A stretch of DNA of 64,000 nucleotides from Murimonas intestini (GCF_024622195.1 NZ_JANKBI010000004.1:124001-188000); one strand, 5' to 3'; counted from the stretch's first letter, positions 9,137 through 19,197 are shown. The notes: generated by a model from the sequence alone, not told the origin. Program-made: numbers and translations.

Positions 9137-10507
9137 CTATTTATTATTTCTCTCAAGGATTGAATTTGCTTCTTCCCTGAAGGCAGCAGCTGCATCTTCT
9201 GCTGTTGCTTGGCCATAATATACACTGTTGGCAGCATTCTTAAATGCTTCATTTATTTCTGACATCCCAACAGGATCGGGAGCAGGTGTATCACCACAGA
9301 TGGCTGCTGCTTCATCCACACCTTCAAACATAGCCTTCTGCTGCTCTCCCAGCTTTCCTGAGCTGATCATATAGTCACGGATCTCTGAGGAGACGGGTGT
9401 GCCTCTCTCTGCCATCATGATATCATTTGCCTCTTTAGAATTAATAAACCAGTTGATAAATTCTGCAGCCTCCTGTTTTACCTGGGAAGTCTCAGCAACT
9501 GAAAAGAACATTCCGGGTTTCATCCAGAGCCCTTTTGCATCTGAGTCATCTGACATAGGCGGGGTGACCATTTTAATTTTATCATTCACACTGCTCAGCT
9601 TAGAAGCGTAGTTGTTCCACTCCATGATCATTGCAGCATCCCCTGTAACAACAGGACCGGCTTCCTGGCCAAGAGTGGCGATCTGCGCATACTCATCAGG
9701 ATTTGGAAGGACTCCCTCCTCCATCAGGCTGTTCCACATTGTAAAATAATCCTCACAGATCTTATCGTCTGTATAACCAAGTGACTTGTTGTCTTCGCTG
9801 AACAGGCTCTGTCCATGCTGCCTTACCCAATAATTAAACCCGTTTGTATCCAGGGCTGTATCCATAGCCGGTCCATATTTTCCTGTGGCTTCATGGACTT
9901 TCTTGCTCATCTCTATGAAATCACTCCATGTCCAGTCAGCTGTGGGTTCTTCTACTCCCGCCTCTGCCAGTACATCGGGATTGTATCCAAAGCTCAGCAT
10001 GGATGTGGACAGCACCAGTCCTGTCATCTTATCATCGATCTGGCCTGTGTTAAGCAGTTTTTCGTCAATACCGGATACATCAATCGTGCCATTATCAATA
10101 AACTCCTGAAGGTCTGCCACAGAATTGTTTTTTGCATAAGTTGTCAGGTAGAGGTAGTCCATCTGCACAATATCAGGCATTGCCCCTGAGGCTGTCTGCG
10201 TGGACAGCTTTTCAAAATATCCGTCCCATCCGGAAGGTGATGCCACAAACTTCACATTAGGATGAAGTTCTGAATAGAGATCAAGCACCTGCTGGGTTTG
10301 TTCATGTCTTGTCTGTCCACCCCACCATGCTATCTTAATCGTTACCTCTTTGGCGTCCCCATCTTCCGCTGCTGTCTTTAAGTCCGCCTCGGTTACTTTC
10401 TGAGAAGCCTCCTCCTGTTCCGGTTCCGCTGTTTTGCAGGCCCCCGCAGATAATGCTACTGTTCCGGCCAGTGCAGCCGCCATTATTCTTTTCATTCTCT
10501 GACTCAT
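9137..10507 (-). CDS. Extracellular sugar-binding lipoprotein (family 1 solute-binding protein)
   Basis: 456 aa. A lipoprotein signal peptide with lipobox AGAC (Cys about residue 24) anchors it outside the membrane. The mature part has family 1 blocks, such as IKIAWWGGQTRHEQTQ near the N-terminus and WNNYASKL and WFINSKEAN later. It delivers oligosaccharide to the two downstream permeases. Linkage to GH115 suggests aldouronic or glucuronylated xylo-oligosaccharides, but specificity cannot be read from sequence. The ATG at 10507 has GGAGAGG upstream; M5 is a less likely start. Confidence 0.92.
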   Translation of the reverse strand: MSQRMKRIMAAALAGTVALSAGACKTAEPEQEEASQKVTEADLKTAAEDGDAKEVTIKIAWWGGQTRHEQTQQVLDLYSELHPNVKFVASPSGWDGYFEKLSTQTASGAMPDIVQMDYLYLTTYAKNNSVADLQEFIDNGTIDVSGIDEKLLNTGQIDDKMTGLVLSTSMLSFGYNPDVLAEAGVEEPTADWTWSDFIEMSKKVHEATGKYGPAMDTALDTNGFNYWVRQHGQSLFSEDNKSLGYTDDKICEDYFTMWNSLMEEGVLPNPDEYAQIATLGQEAGPVVTGDAAMIMEWNNYASKLSSVNDKIKMVTPPMSDDSDAKGLWMKPGMFFSVAETSQVKQEAAEFINWFINSKEANDIMMAERGTPVSSEIRDYMISSGKLGEQQKAMFEGVDEAAAICGDTPAPDPVGMSEINEAFKNAANSVYYGQATAEDAAAAFREEANSILERNNK

Positions 10508-10633
10508 GTCATCCTCTCCTTCTCTTCTACCATTGTTTTATGTATTTGTTGCTTGATAATGATATTGTAACGGATTTCTTTTTTAGAATGAATGGAATTT
10601 CAGGAGTTGGTATTTGAAAATAACCGACTTATT

Positions 10634-12166
10634 TTATCCGGAACAGCTGCTCCTGCCTTTCAAACATCTGTCACGATATTCCGTAGGTGAGACTCCCGCT
10701 GCCTTTTTAAAAGCTTTGGAAAAATATTGGCCATCGGGAGAATATCCCACTGTTTCCGCCAGCTGTGAGATCTTGATATCAGGTTTATAATCCAGCAGTC
10801 TCTCTGCCAGCGCGATCCTTGTCTCTAACAGGAAGGTGGAAAACTTCATTTTTCTGTTCTTCAGAAATATCCTTCCAAAATATTCTTCATTCATAAACAG
10901 AACTTCCTTTGCCAGAAACCGGATATTCATATCCGGCTCACGGAGATACTTATGGACTGCCAGCAATATATTCCTCACACGCTTGTCATCCCTGCCCTCC
11001 TGCTGCAGGATTCCCTGCCGGACCGCAATCTGTTCTGTCACGTCAGTAAAAAGCTGCCATACCCTGTCAGCGTTTTCACCCACGCCCTCTCCCGGAACAA
11101 ACTGCTCCCCGTAAAGGACTTTTATGATCCATGTACACATCTCTCTTTTTTCATCATATGTATATCCATCTAATTCCATCTTGGCAAAGGCCAGATACAT
11201 TTCAAATAATATCTCACCATAATCCTGAGAACTGCCTGCCTTATGGTAGTCTATAATATCAGAGAGCCTGCTCTTTGCTTCCCTGAATATACCGTAGTGG
11301 AGCAGGACTCCATCAGGGGCGTCTGCCCCCATGCGGAAGAGTTCTTTCACCTGGTCAAAAAGCTGATGAACGTCCTGCAGCTCACCCTCCCTGCTTACTG
11401 CTGCATTCATAGGGCCTCCTGCTACCCGGCTGAATTCTGTCCGTGTTCTGGCAAACGCAGGCTCAATCTGCTCTATATCGCAGTTTCGCAGCAGAAACAG
11501 GATATCCTGCTGTAATACTGCTGATAATAAAATATTAGTCTCTCCCAGCAGCTCCCCCAGTATATTTCCCAGCACAAACTGTTCCAGATAGTCGATCTTA
11601 TCCTCCAGGCGCAACGCCAGCACACGTACCTGCTGCTGTTCAGTTCCAAACTCTTCCAGAAACATCTGATAATCTTCCTGCGGCTTTTCCCTTTCTAAGA
11701 GCATGTTGCAAAACAGCTGCTCCTTGGCTCTTGGCAGCAGTCTTCTGACCTTATGGCTGTATTCCTGGCTCCTGCGCTTCTGTGACCTCTTTTCTGCAAT
11801 GCTCTGCTTGACTTTGCTGAGCACTTCCACGATTTTTTCCTCATCACAGGGCTTCAGTATATAATACCGCACGCCTTCTTCCATCGCCTGGCTTGTAAAC
11901 TCATATTCCCCATAACCTGACAGCACTATAAATTCTATGTCGGGAAAGCTCTCTTTTGTTTTTTTGATCAGTTCAATGCCGTCCATCACTGGCATCTTTA
12001 TATCAGTCAGTACGATATCCGGTTCCTCCGCCTGGATCTTTTGAAATCCTTCCACTCCGTTCCAGGCAGTACCGGCCAGCTGTATTTCATAATTTTCCCA
12101 GGGAATAAACTGTGCCATCCCTTCTCTTTCAATATCTTCATCATCCACAATTAAAAGCTTATACAT
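10634..12166 (-). CDS. YesN-type response regulator with AraC DNA-binding domain
   Basis: 510 aa from the ATG at 12166, chosen because GAAGGAGGG lies directly upstream; the longer reading frame has no such site. The receiver domain (1-120) begins YKLLIVDDE and has phosphoacceptor D55 in VLTDIKMP. The C-terminal about 100 residues are an AraC helix-turn-helix pair (KISQLAETVGYSPDGQYFSK). It overlaps the kinase gene by 8 bases. Immediately downstream is the solute-binding protein/permease/GH115 operon, which is therefore the likely target. Confidence 0.93.
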   Translation of the reverse strand: MYKLLIVDDEDIEREGMAQFIPWENYEIQLAGTAWNGVEGFQKIQAEEPDIVLTDIKMPVMDGIELIKKTKESFPDIEFIVLSGYGEYEFTSQAMEEGVRYYILKPCDEEKIVEVLSKVKQSIAEKRSQKRRSQEYSHKVRRLLPRAKEQLFCNMLLEREKPQEDYQMFLEEFGTEQQQVRVLALRLEDKIDYLEQFVLGNILGELLGETNILLSAVLQQDILFLLRNCDIEQIEPAFARTRTEFSRVAGGPMNAAVSREGELQDVHQLFDQVKELFRMGADAPDGVLLHYGIFREAKSRLSDIIDYHKAGSSQDYGEILFEMYLAFAKMELDGYTYDEKREMCTWIIKVLYGEQFVPGEGVGENADRVWQLFTDVTEQIAVRQGILQQEGRDDKRVRNILLAVHKYLREPDMNIRFLAKEVLFMNEEYFGRIFLKNRKMKFSTFLLETRIALAERLLDYKPDIKISQLAETVGYSPDGQYFSKAFKKAAGVSPTEYRDRCLKGRSSCSG

Positions 12167-13910
12167 CTGCTCCCTCCTTCTGCCTCTTAGGTATGAGAAT
12201 AGAAATCTTCGTTCCTTCGCCCAGCCTGCTTTCAATCATAAATACATTTTCTTCATATGCGATCTTCAGCCTCTCCCTGATGTTCTTTAAGCCAATACCG
12301 TGTCCTTTAGGCTTAAAATCAAAGCTTCTGACTGCCTCCAGCTCTTCCTGTGACATGCCCGGACCTGTATCCTGTACCTCCATCCGTATGCAGTCCGCTT
12401 CCTCTTTTACCGTAACCGTTATCCTGCACATGGTAAGCACCTTTTCCACGCCGTAATAAATAGAGTTCTCAATGAGAGGCTGCAGAATCATCCGGGGCAC
12501 CATATAATGAGTCAGATCCCCCTCTGTCTCAACAGCAAATTCTGCCCTTTTCTGGTATCTGAACTGCTGTATTGTAATATAGCTCCTGGCATTCTCCACT
12601 TCCTCTTCCACTGTTATATACGGCTCCTTGGCAAAGGAGGCCCTCAGAAGGCGCCCCAGTTCAACGATCATCCTGCCTGCTTCCTGGTTCCTGCCCGCTT
12701 TTACCATCCAATTTAAAGCGTTGAGTGTATTGTAGAGAAAATGTGGATTTATCTGGGCCTGAAGCATCTTATATTCTGTATCCTTGAGGAGCAGCTGTTT
12801 TTCGTAATTCTCATGGATAAGAAAATCGATCTTATCCAGCATTACCGCAAATTCCTGGGAGAGGATAGCCACCTCATCATGGCCTGTCTCCTCTGACAAT
12901 AATTCTTTCGCTCCCTGGAAGTTTCCGTTCTCAACTATTTTCATAGATTCTGTCAGCTGGTCAAGGGGATTTGTTATCACCCCTGATATTTTGCGCATGG
13001 CAAATATCAGTATCACAAATACTAGCACGAATCCTCCCAGCATCAGATAACGTATGCGCATAGTCTGCCCGAAGATCTGGCTGTAGGGAAATGCATTGAC
13101 GTAGACCCAGCCATTTACTGAAGACTTTAAATAACACAGAAAATAGCGCTCCCCCTCATAGTTAATGACCTGATATCCCTGGCTCTCATCTGTCTGAAAA
13201 TATTCCGGCACCTCTTTCTCATCGCCGTAGACCAGCCCTCTGTCTGAGTATACATATAAAACTGAATCCTTTGCCTCCAGCAGATCCCTGGTATTTTCAA
13301 TCATCCCCGCCACATCGCTTGTCAAAATAAATGTCCCCAGATATGTGAGGCTGGCATTTTTCCGTTCCAGTATATCTCTTCCTGAAATCAGGTAAGGATA
13401 ATTCAGCGACGGAGACTCCATCACATAGCCGCCTCTCTTAGCCCGGCACTCTTGCAAAAACTCCTGGTATGTATCTTCATCCGGCTCCCCGCAGTAGGAA
13501 CCCATGGTAAAACTCACACTGTCTCTGTCCGTATAGACGATATTTTCAACCACCGGATACAGCATGATCTTATCCTGAATGATATTCCTGATCTTATTGA
13601 TCTCATAATTATAGCCCTGCGACAGATATTCCAGAGCCATAGCATCCGCCAGATGTTCCTGTATATCCTGGTCCATAGCTATAATATAGCTTAATTCCTC
13701 TATATCCTGCAGCTCCGCGTTCACCTTCTGCGTAAAAAAATCCAGCTCCTGCAGCGACTTCTCATACAGCTTTTTGTCATAGATATTCAGGCTGGCCTGA
13801 AGCGCCACAATTGAAATACAGCAGGATATCCCTGCCAGCAGCAGATAAACAGACATCATTTTACCTGCCAGCTTCATATTTTTAAATTTCTTTTTTATGC
13901 TATCCAGCAT
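12159..13910 (-). CDS. YesM-type sensor histidine kinase
   Basis: 583 aa from the ATG at 13910, preceded by GGAGG at good spacing; an in-frame TTG 15 bases upstream is less convincing. Membrane helices lie at about 18-38 and about 285-305 and frame an extracellular sensor of roughly 240 residues. A HAMP-like linker follows, then the kinase motif QINPHFLYNTLNALNW and the ATPase motifs (ENSIYYGVEK, DTGPGM, GHGIGLKNI). It forms an operon with the YesN regulator and is predicted to sense the substrate imported by the downstream ABC system. Confidence 0.93.
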   Translation of the reverse strand: MLDSIKKKFKNMKLAGKMMSVYLLLAGISCCISIVALQASLNIYDKKLYEKSLQELDFFTQKVNAELQDIEELSYIIAMDQDIQEHLADAMALEYLSQGYNYEINKIRNIIQDKIMLYPVVENIVYTDRDSVSFTMGSYCGEPDEDTYQEFLQECRAKRGGYVMESPSLNYPYLISGRDILERKNASLTYLGTFILTSDVAGMIENTRDLLEAKDSVLYVYSDRGLVYGDEKEVPEYFQTDESQGYQVINYEGERYFLCYLKSSVNGWVYVNAFPYSQIFGQTMRIRYLMLGGFVLVFVILIFAMRKISGVITNPLDQLTESMKIVENGNFQGAKELLSEETGHDEVAILSQEFAVMLDKIDFLIHENYEKQLLLKDTEYKMLQAQINPHFLYNTLNALNWMVKAGRNQEAGRMIVELGRLLRASFAKEPYITVEEEVENARSYITIQQFRYQKRAEFAVETEGDLTHYMVPRMILQPLIENSIYYGVEKVLTMCRITVTVKEEADCIRMEVQDTGPGMSQEELEAVRSFDFKPKGHGIGLKNIRERLKIAYEENVFMIESRLGEGTKISILIPKRQKEGADV

Positions 13911-14244
13911 CTCCCATCCTCCCAATAAAAAAAGCAGCCCCGGAACATGTTTTTCCCGCGGCCGTCATTCCTCCCAGTGTACTTCCAGAGAACCTGCCTG
14001 TATATTCTTTTCCTGATTATAGCATTTTATTAAAGTATATTTAATGTAAATAAAGGAGTTCTGATTTGTCCAAAACCGATTTCTGTTTTAAAAAATTATA
14101 ACATACATTTATACAACCTTCTATATAACTTTGAAGCCGGAAAAACAGGCTTTGCTTTAGCTCTTTGCCCGTGGAAATAAATTGCGGATTAAAACAGTGT
14201 ATGATAAAATCGATACCAATAAGAAATGTGGGGGGAATATAATT
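13911..14244. other. A/T-rich divergent intergenic region with two candidate promoters
   Basis: About 330 bases without a gene separate the kinase operon (minus) from the YdcF-like gene (plus). On the minus strand an extended -10 (TGCTATAAT, -10 hexamer 14016-14021) without a good -35 could drive the kinase operon. On the plus strand TTGCGG (14182-14187) and TAAAAT (14205-14210), 17 bases apart, could drive the YdcF-like gene. No riboswitch-like structure was recognised. Confidence 0.4.
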
Positions 14245-15069
14245 ATGAAAGAACGCATAGCTGAGTGTATAAATATTTTAGGTGAATTTTGCGGAAAGAG
14301 GGATCTTCCAGTTTTGACAGGGGAAGAATTAAAGAAAAGATATGGGGTGGCACAGGCAGATATCATGGTGCTTTTTGGCGGAAGTATCATGTGCGGGGGT
14401 GATGTGCTTGCTGAAGCTATCAGAAATAAAATAGCCAGAAAATATATTATCGTGGGAGGAGAAGGACATACGACGGAGACTCTGCGCATAAAAATGCACA
14501 GCCAGTTTCCCTGTATAGAAACTGCCGGACTTTCTGAAGCCTGTATCTTCGATGCTTATTTGCGTTACAGGTATGGACTGGCGGCAGATTTTTTAGAGTG
14601 TGAATCTACCAACTGCGGCAATAACATTACTTATCTGTTAGAACTTCTGAAAAGAAATGGCCTGGATTTTAAGACAATTATCCTCGCCCAGGACGCTTCC
14701 ATGCAGCGCCGCATGGAGGCAGGGCTGCGCAAATATGTCTCCAAAGATGTGACCGTCATTAACTTTGCCGTCTACTCTGCAAAAGCAGTCACAGATGGCC
14801 CCCGCCTTGTTTTTGAAAATGAAATCTGGGGAATGTGGGATATGGACAGGTATATCACGCTCCTGATGGGTGAGATTCCCAGATTGTCTGATTCTAAAGA
14901 CGGGTATGGCCCTAATGGGAAAAACTTTATAGCACATGTGGATATCCCTGAAGAAGTAGTAAAGGCATTCTCAGAACTGCAGCAAGAATATCCTGATAAG
15001 GTCAGGGAGGCAAATCCACTATTTGAATCTAAAATTCAGGGTCAGGATAACCCTCCGCCTTCTGCCTGA
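14245..15069 (+). CDS. YdcF/SanA-like DUF218 family protein
   Basis: 274 aa from the ATG at 14245, preceded by GGGGG AA. It has the alpha/beta pattern of the DUF218 (YdcF/ElyC/SanA) family: a hydrophobic strand with a Gly-rich turn (IMVLFGGSIMCGG, about 34-46), YIIVGGEGHTTET, ESTNCGNNITYLLELL and TIILAQDASMQRRM. No membrane segment or signal peptide is seen, so it is a soluble member. Family members have been linked to envelope biology, but the reaction is not established. Its 3' end overlaps the convergent YbaN-like gene by 41 bases. Confidence 0.75.
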   Translation: MKERIAECINILGEFCGKRDLPVLTGEELKKRYGVAQADIMVLFGGSIMCGGDVLAEAIRNKIARKYIIVGGEGHTTETLRIKMHSQFPCIETAGLSEACIFDAYLRYRYGLAADFLECESTNCGNNITYLLELLKRNGLDFKTIILAQDASMQRRMEAGLRKYVSKDVTVINFAVYSAKAVTDGPRLVFENEIWGMWDMDRYITLLMGEIPRLSDSKDGYGPNGKNFIAHVDIPEEVVKAFSELQQEYPDKVREANPLFESKIQGQDNPPPSA

Positions 15070-15433
15070 CCGTCTTCACCCCAAAGACAAAGTAAAGGAT
15101 ATGGAACAGCCACACTCCGGCCAGGATGATCCTGCCCACCGGTACACGGCCCATCATCAAAAATCCGATGGACATCAGAAGTGTAACCATGACCATGATC
15201 CGGATCTTCGTTTTCCAGGTCATCCCCTGTCCTTTCACATATGTCTCCAGGTTATTTTTATACAGCCTGGTGTTAATGAACCAGGTATTCAGCTTTTCGG
15301 AACTTCTGGCAAAGCAGTATGCTGCCAGCAGAAGGAAGGGAAATGCCGGAAGCAGTGGAAGGACGGCCCCGACTGCTCCCATAAACAGACCCAGGCAGCC
15401 CACGATGATCAACAGTATTTTTTTCAGCTTCAT
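15029..15433 (-). CDS. YbaN-family (DUF454) small membrane protein
   Basis: 134 aa. Three or four hydrophobic segments are present, with GAVGAVLPLLPAFPFLLLAAYCFARSS near the N-terminus, the diagnostic YbaN/DUF454 block, and FINTRLYKNNL after it. Biochemical function is unknown. It is the fourth gene of an operon with two ABC half-transporters and a YgbA-like protein, only 8 bases after the last. The same partners are known to me as a recurrent gene neighbourhood in Clostridia, which suggests a shared, possibly iron-linked, task. Confidence 0.82.
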   Translation of the reverse strand: MKLKKILLIIVGCLGLFMGAVGAVLPLLPAFPFLLLAAYCFARSSEKLNTWFINTRLYKNNLETYVKGQGMTWKTKIRIMVMVTLLMSIGFLMMGRVPVGRIILAGVWLFHILYFVFGVKTVRQKAEGYPDPEF

Positions 15434-15441
15434 ATTACCTG

Positions 15442-15786
15442 TTATCCTTTCTTTTCTTTCTTCGATTCTATAAGATGTCTGACTGCCAGAACCGGATGAT
15501 ACATGATCATCCGCGGTCCTGAGTACCGCATGACACTCTTAATGCGTTCACGCATATCTTTCTTATAACAGTGGACTTTGCAGTTTGAGCAAAATGTCTT
15601 CGTTTCCATGAAACGGCAGGCATCTACCCTCCGTTTGGCATACGACAGCAGCTCTCTGCACTCCGGGCACAACTCTTCACCAGATGCTTTTTCATGTCGG
15701 TTTCCGCTGCAGCAGATCTTTACCATCAGCTCCAGGATTTCCTTCTCTTTTTCCCTCTTAGTGCCAGTCTGCATATCTTTTTTCAT
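15442..15786 (-). CDS. YgbA-like 'nitrous oxide-stimulated promoter' family protein
   Basis: 114 aa, Cys-rich. The cysteines fall in VKICCSGNRH, CPECRELLSYAKRR, CRFMETKTFCSNC and KVHCY, followed by MRYSGPRMIMYHP; this is the YgbA_NO signature. The spacing suggests a bound metal or Fe-S centre. The E. coli member is controlled by the nitric-oxide sensor NsrR, but its activity is not defined. The start codon overlaps the stop of the upstream ABC gene, so it is translationally coupled to the exporter pair. Confidence 0.85.
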   Translation of the reverse strand: MKKDMQTGTKREKEKEILELMVKICCSGNRHEKASGEELCPECRELLSYAKRRVDACRFMETKTFCSNCKVHCYKKDMRERIKSVMRYSGPRMIMYHPVLAVRHLIESKKEKKG

Positions 15787-17441
15787 CAGCTCATCCTCCC
15801 GTTTTCCATGGCATACGTAGTATCTGCTATACGCATAGTGGACGGCCTGTGGGACACCAGGACCACTGTCCTGTCCTTTTCTCCCCTCAGAGCCTTCAAG
15901 ATAATTGCTTCATTCAAACTGTCCAGATTGCTGGTCGGTTCATCTAAAAGGAAAAGAGGCGCATTGTGCAGAAATGCTCTCGCAAGGCCCAGCCGCTGGC
16001 GTTCGCCGCCTGACAGGGTGCTGCCCAGTTCACCCACCTCCGTCTCGTACCCATTGGGGAGAGATGAGATGAATTCATGCACTGAGGCCTTCCTGCAGGC
16101 TTCCACGATTTCTTCTCTGGTGGCATCTCTTTTTGCAATCCTGATATTATTCTCAATACTGTCGTGGAACAGCTGCGTCTCCTGGGTCATATAACCCTCA
16201 TTTTCCCTCAGAGAAGTTGTGAGGATCTCCCTGATATCCTTTCCTGATATATGTATTTCCCCGCTTCCTGTATTCCAGAAGCGCATGAGCAATTTCAGTA
16301 TAGTGGATTTCCCGCTGCCGGATTTACCGACTATTCCGGTAATTGTCCCCTTTTTAACCTCCAGGCTCACATCCTTAAGTATTTCCTCATCCCCATAAGA
16401 GAAATGGACATTTTTTAAACCGGCGCCTTCAAACTCAATCTGTGCACCTGATATGTTTTCCCTGACTTCAGGTGTATCATCCAGGATATCCAGCACCCTG
16501 CTGCCCGCAGCCATAGTCTGTGACAGCCCGCTTCCCAGATTGGCCACTGCCAGGACAGGCCCGAAGGACGATGCCATAGTGATAACAGACAGCAGCACTC
16601 CGTCAAAGCCTATACTGCCTTTCTGGTAAAGGATAGCTGAAACTGCCAGCATGATCACCGTGAATACCAGGATGATCTGTCCTGTTACCGCAGAATTTGT
16701 TCCTGCAGTTTTTTTCATTTCACTCTCTATGCCGGACATCTTATCACTTCGGGAATTAATGTCATCCAGGCGCTTCTCTCCGAACCCGTACTGGATAATC
16801 TCCCTGAGCCCCCGCATACTGTCCATAAAGCATGCATTCATCTCCCCAAACTCTGAGCGGAACGCTTCCCCCTTCTCTCTTGACCTGCGGGAGATTATGA
16901 AAGGAATCAGGACACCTACGATCAGATAAGCTGCCGCTGCAGTAACCCCCAGTAATACATGTATTCCTGACAGGAACGCCGTCATGATTCCTGAAACGAT
17001 AAGCGCAATACAGCATGGGGAGATGGTGTGCGCATAAAACACTTCCAGCAGCTCTATGTCACTGGTGATGATTGAAATCAGATTCCCCTTATCCCTGCAC
17101 TCCAATTTGGCAGGTGCCAGGCGGCGCAGAGCTCCGAATACCTTATCCCGTATCAGCGCCAGAAGCCTGAAAGCAATATAATGGTTGCATGCCTGCTCTG
17201 CATATCGGAGGATCCCCCTCACCACTGCAAATATACATACGCTGATAAATATTGTTGTCAGAGATATTCCTCTGTTGATCCCCAGCACATCCAAAACTGC
17301 ATAGCCCCCAAACACTGTTATAAAGATAGCTGACAGAAAACCTGCCACTCCCATGATCACCGCCCCGAGCATTACAAATGCCAGAGGCCTTACCAGCCCG
17401 GTAAGTCTTGCCATGATCTGTAACGAACTTCTCTTTTTCAT
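15786..17441 (-). CDS. ABC half-transporter, CydC/IrtB-like (membrane domain plus ATPase)
   Basis: 551 aa. Six membrane helices (about 15-300) are followed by an ATPase domain with Walker A GKSGSGKST, signature LSGGERQRLGLARAF, Walker B LFLLDEPTSNLD and the switch His in VSHRPS. All catalytic residues are intact. It starts 4 bases inside the preceding half-transporter gene and must pair with it as a heterodimer. Similar to CydDC and to siderophore-type IrtAB/YbtPQ importers that use an exporter fold; the operon context with YgbA/YbaN favours the latter, without proof. Confidence 0.85.
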   Translation of the reverse strand: MKKRSSLQIMARLTGLVRPLAFVMLGAVIMGVAGFLSAIFITVFGGYAVLDVLGINRGISLTTIFISVCIFAVVRGILRYAEQACNHYIAFRLLALIRDKVFGALRRLAPAKLECRDKGNLISIITSDIELLEVFYAHTISPCCIALIVSGIMTAFLSGIHVLLGVTAAAAYLIVGVLIPFIISRRSREKGEAFRSEFGEMNACFMDSMRGLREIIQYGFGEKRLDDINSRSDKMSGIESEMKKTAGTNSAVTGQIILVFTVIMLAVSAILYQKGSIGFDGVLLSVITMASSFGPVLAVANLGSGLSQTMAAGSRVLDILDDTPEVRENISGAQIEFEGAGLKNVHFSYGDEEILKDVSLEVKKGTITGIVGKSGSGKSTILKLLMRFWNTGSGEIHISGKDIREILTTSLRENEGYMTQETQLFHDSIENNIRIAKRDATREEIVEACRKASVHEFISSLPNGYETEVGELGSTLSGGERQRLGLARAFLHNAPLFLLDEPTSNLDSLNEAIILKALRGEKDRTVVLVSHRPSTMRIADTTYAMENGRMS

Positions 17442-19180
17442 GCGTACTGTCCCTCCTTTCCTCCATAATTTTCAAGTTCCGACTGGGTCTTCCACAGCCT
17501 GGCATACAGGCCGTCCTTTGCAGCCAGGGTTTCATGACGTCCTGTTTCTGCAATGCGTCCTTCCGACATAACATAGATCTTATCAGCCATGACTACATTG
17601 GCCAGCCTGTGTGATATCAATATAACTGTTTTAGTCCTGGCCAGTTTTATCAGGACTTCCATAATATCATTTTCACTTTCCACATCTATATTGCTGGTTG
17701 CTTCGTCAAAAATATATACTGGGCTGTCATGCAGAAGTGCACGGGCCAGCGCCAGCCTTTGACACTGGCCGCCCGAAAGGTTAGAGCCCCTCTCAGAGAT
17801 TCCCATTTCAAGGCCTCCTGCAGATTTAATAAAATCAGCCAGATTTACTTTCTTCAGTGCCCTCCACATGGATTTTTCATCTGCGTCCGGCCTGCCGATC
17901 AGGAGATTATCCCTTACTGTACCTTTAAAGATATAGCTGCCCATGCTGATAAGTGTAATATTCTGCATGATATCTGCTTCTGATATCTCCGTAATCTCTC
18001 TTCCTCCAATCCTGATGCTTCCCTCATAGCCGCTTCTCATTCCCATGACCAGAGAGGCTATTGTGGATTTTCCGCAGCCGCTCTCACCCACAATAGCCGT
18101 AAAACTGTTCTCAGGAAATGACATATGGATATTACGGAGCACAGCTCTGTCTGCCTCATAGGAGAAGGACAAACCTTCAATGTCAATCACTTTTTCTTTT
18201 CCTATATGTGCCTCCTTTTCCTCATCCTCCGGAAGATCCAGCAGTGCAAATATACGGTCGCTGGCTGCCATCCCGTTCATTGCCACATGGAAAAAGGAGC
18301 CAAGGGCACGCAGAGGCAGGAAAAAATCAGCAGCCAGCATGATGATGGCAAAGCATCCCGTAAATCCCACATTGCCGGCCTTAAACTCAAGTACAGAAAA
18401 TATAACGCCTAAAGCAGCGCCTCCATAAGCGATCAGATCCATTACAGTAATGGAATTGAGCTGCATAGTCAGTACTTTCATTGTGATTTTCCTGAACTGC
18501 TCTGCTTCCTTATTCATCTCCTGATGCTTATACTCATCGGCCTGATATACCTTCAGAGTCGTCAGTCCCTGCAGATTTTCCAGAAAGCTGTCACCCATTT
18601 TCGTATACTGGCCCCAGTATTTTGCCAAAAGCTTCTTTGCAAATTTCTGGACAGCGATGATTGACACCGGGATGAGAGGCACACACAGCAGCAGAACAAC
18701 AGCCGCTTTCATGCTGACAAAGGATAAGACAATAAATAATGTAACCGGCGAAAGCATACTGTAAAAAAACTGAGGCAGATAAGAACCAAAATATGTTTCC
18801 AGCTGCTCCACGCCCTCGACCGATGCCTGGACCACCTCTGCAGTGGCAGCTTTTTCCGTATAACTGCTGCCCAGGCGGAGCAGTTTCCTATAGATCAGTT
18901 CACGCAGCGTTTTTTTAACAGATTTTGAAGCCAAATAACTCTCCCGGGATGCCGCCCTGGCGCAGCAGAATCTGACAGCCACACACGCAGCAAAAATACA
19001 GGCTGTTGTCACCCCCTGCTGTATAGTCAGGCTGTTCATCCTCAGTGCTTCCAGTATTCTACCAATTGTAAATATAATAATGATATTCCCAACCAGTGAT
19101 ATCCACTGCGCCGCAACATTTCCTGCAATGTGCTTTTTAGATTCCGGGACTGTATTGATCAGTCTTTTATTAATCATCAT
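17438..19180 (-). CDS. ABC half-transporter, CydD/IrtA-like (membrane domain plus ATPase)
   Basis: 580 aa, first gene of the operon. Six membrane helices occupy about residues 20-310. The ATPase has Walker A GESGCGKST, Q-loop region NITLISMGSYIFKGTV, signature LSGGQCQRLALARAL, Walker B VYIFDEATSNID and ISHRLAN. It forms the heterodimer with the next gene. Three TTAGT-containing repeats lie between its -10 element and start codon, implying tight repression. Substrate could be a metal chelate, haem or a thiol; the sequence does not decide. Confidence 0.85.
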   Translation of the reverse strand: MMINKRLINTVPESKKHIAGNVAAQWISLVGNIIIIFTIGRILEALRMNSLTIQQGVTTACIFAACVAVRFCCARAASRESYLASKSVKKTLRELIYRKLLRLGSSYTEKAATAEVVQASVEGVEQLETYFGSYLPQFFYSMLSPVTLFIVLSFVSMKAAVVLLLCVPLIPVSIIAVQKFAKKLLAKYWGQYTKMGDSFLENLQGLTTLKVYQADEYKHQEMNKEAEQFRKITMKVLTMQLNSITVMDLIAYGGAALGVIFSVLEFKAGNVGFTGCFAIIMLAADFFLPLRALGSFFHVAMNGMAASDRIFALLDLPEDEEKEAHIGKEKVIDIEGLSFSYEADRAVLRNIHMSFPENSFTAIVGESGCGKSTIASLVMGMRSGYEGSIRIGGREITEISEADIMQNITLISMGSYIFKGTVRDNLLIGRPDADEKSMWRALKKVNLADFIKSAGGLEMGISERGSNLSGGQCQRLALARALLHDSPVYIFDEATSNIDVESENDIMEVLIKLARTKTVILISHRLANVVMADKIYVMSEGRIAETGRHETLAAKDGLYARLWKTQSELENYGGKEGQYA

Positions 19181-19197
19181 GATGTTTCAGGCTCCTT

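Noticed and set aside
15786..19180. True CydDC of cytochrome bd assembly
   Set aside because: No cydAB genes are adjacent and the YgbA/YbaN partners and TTAGT repeats point elsewhere, so the cyd names were not assigned.
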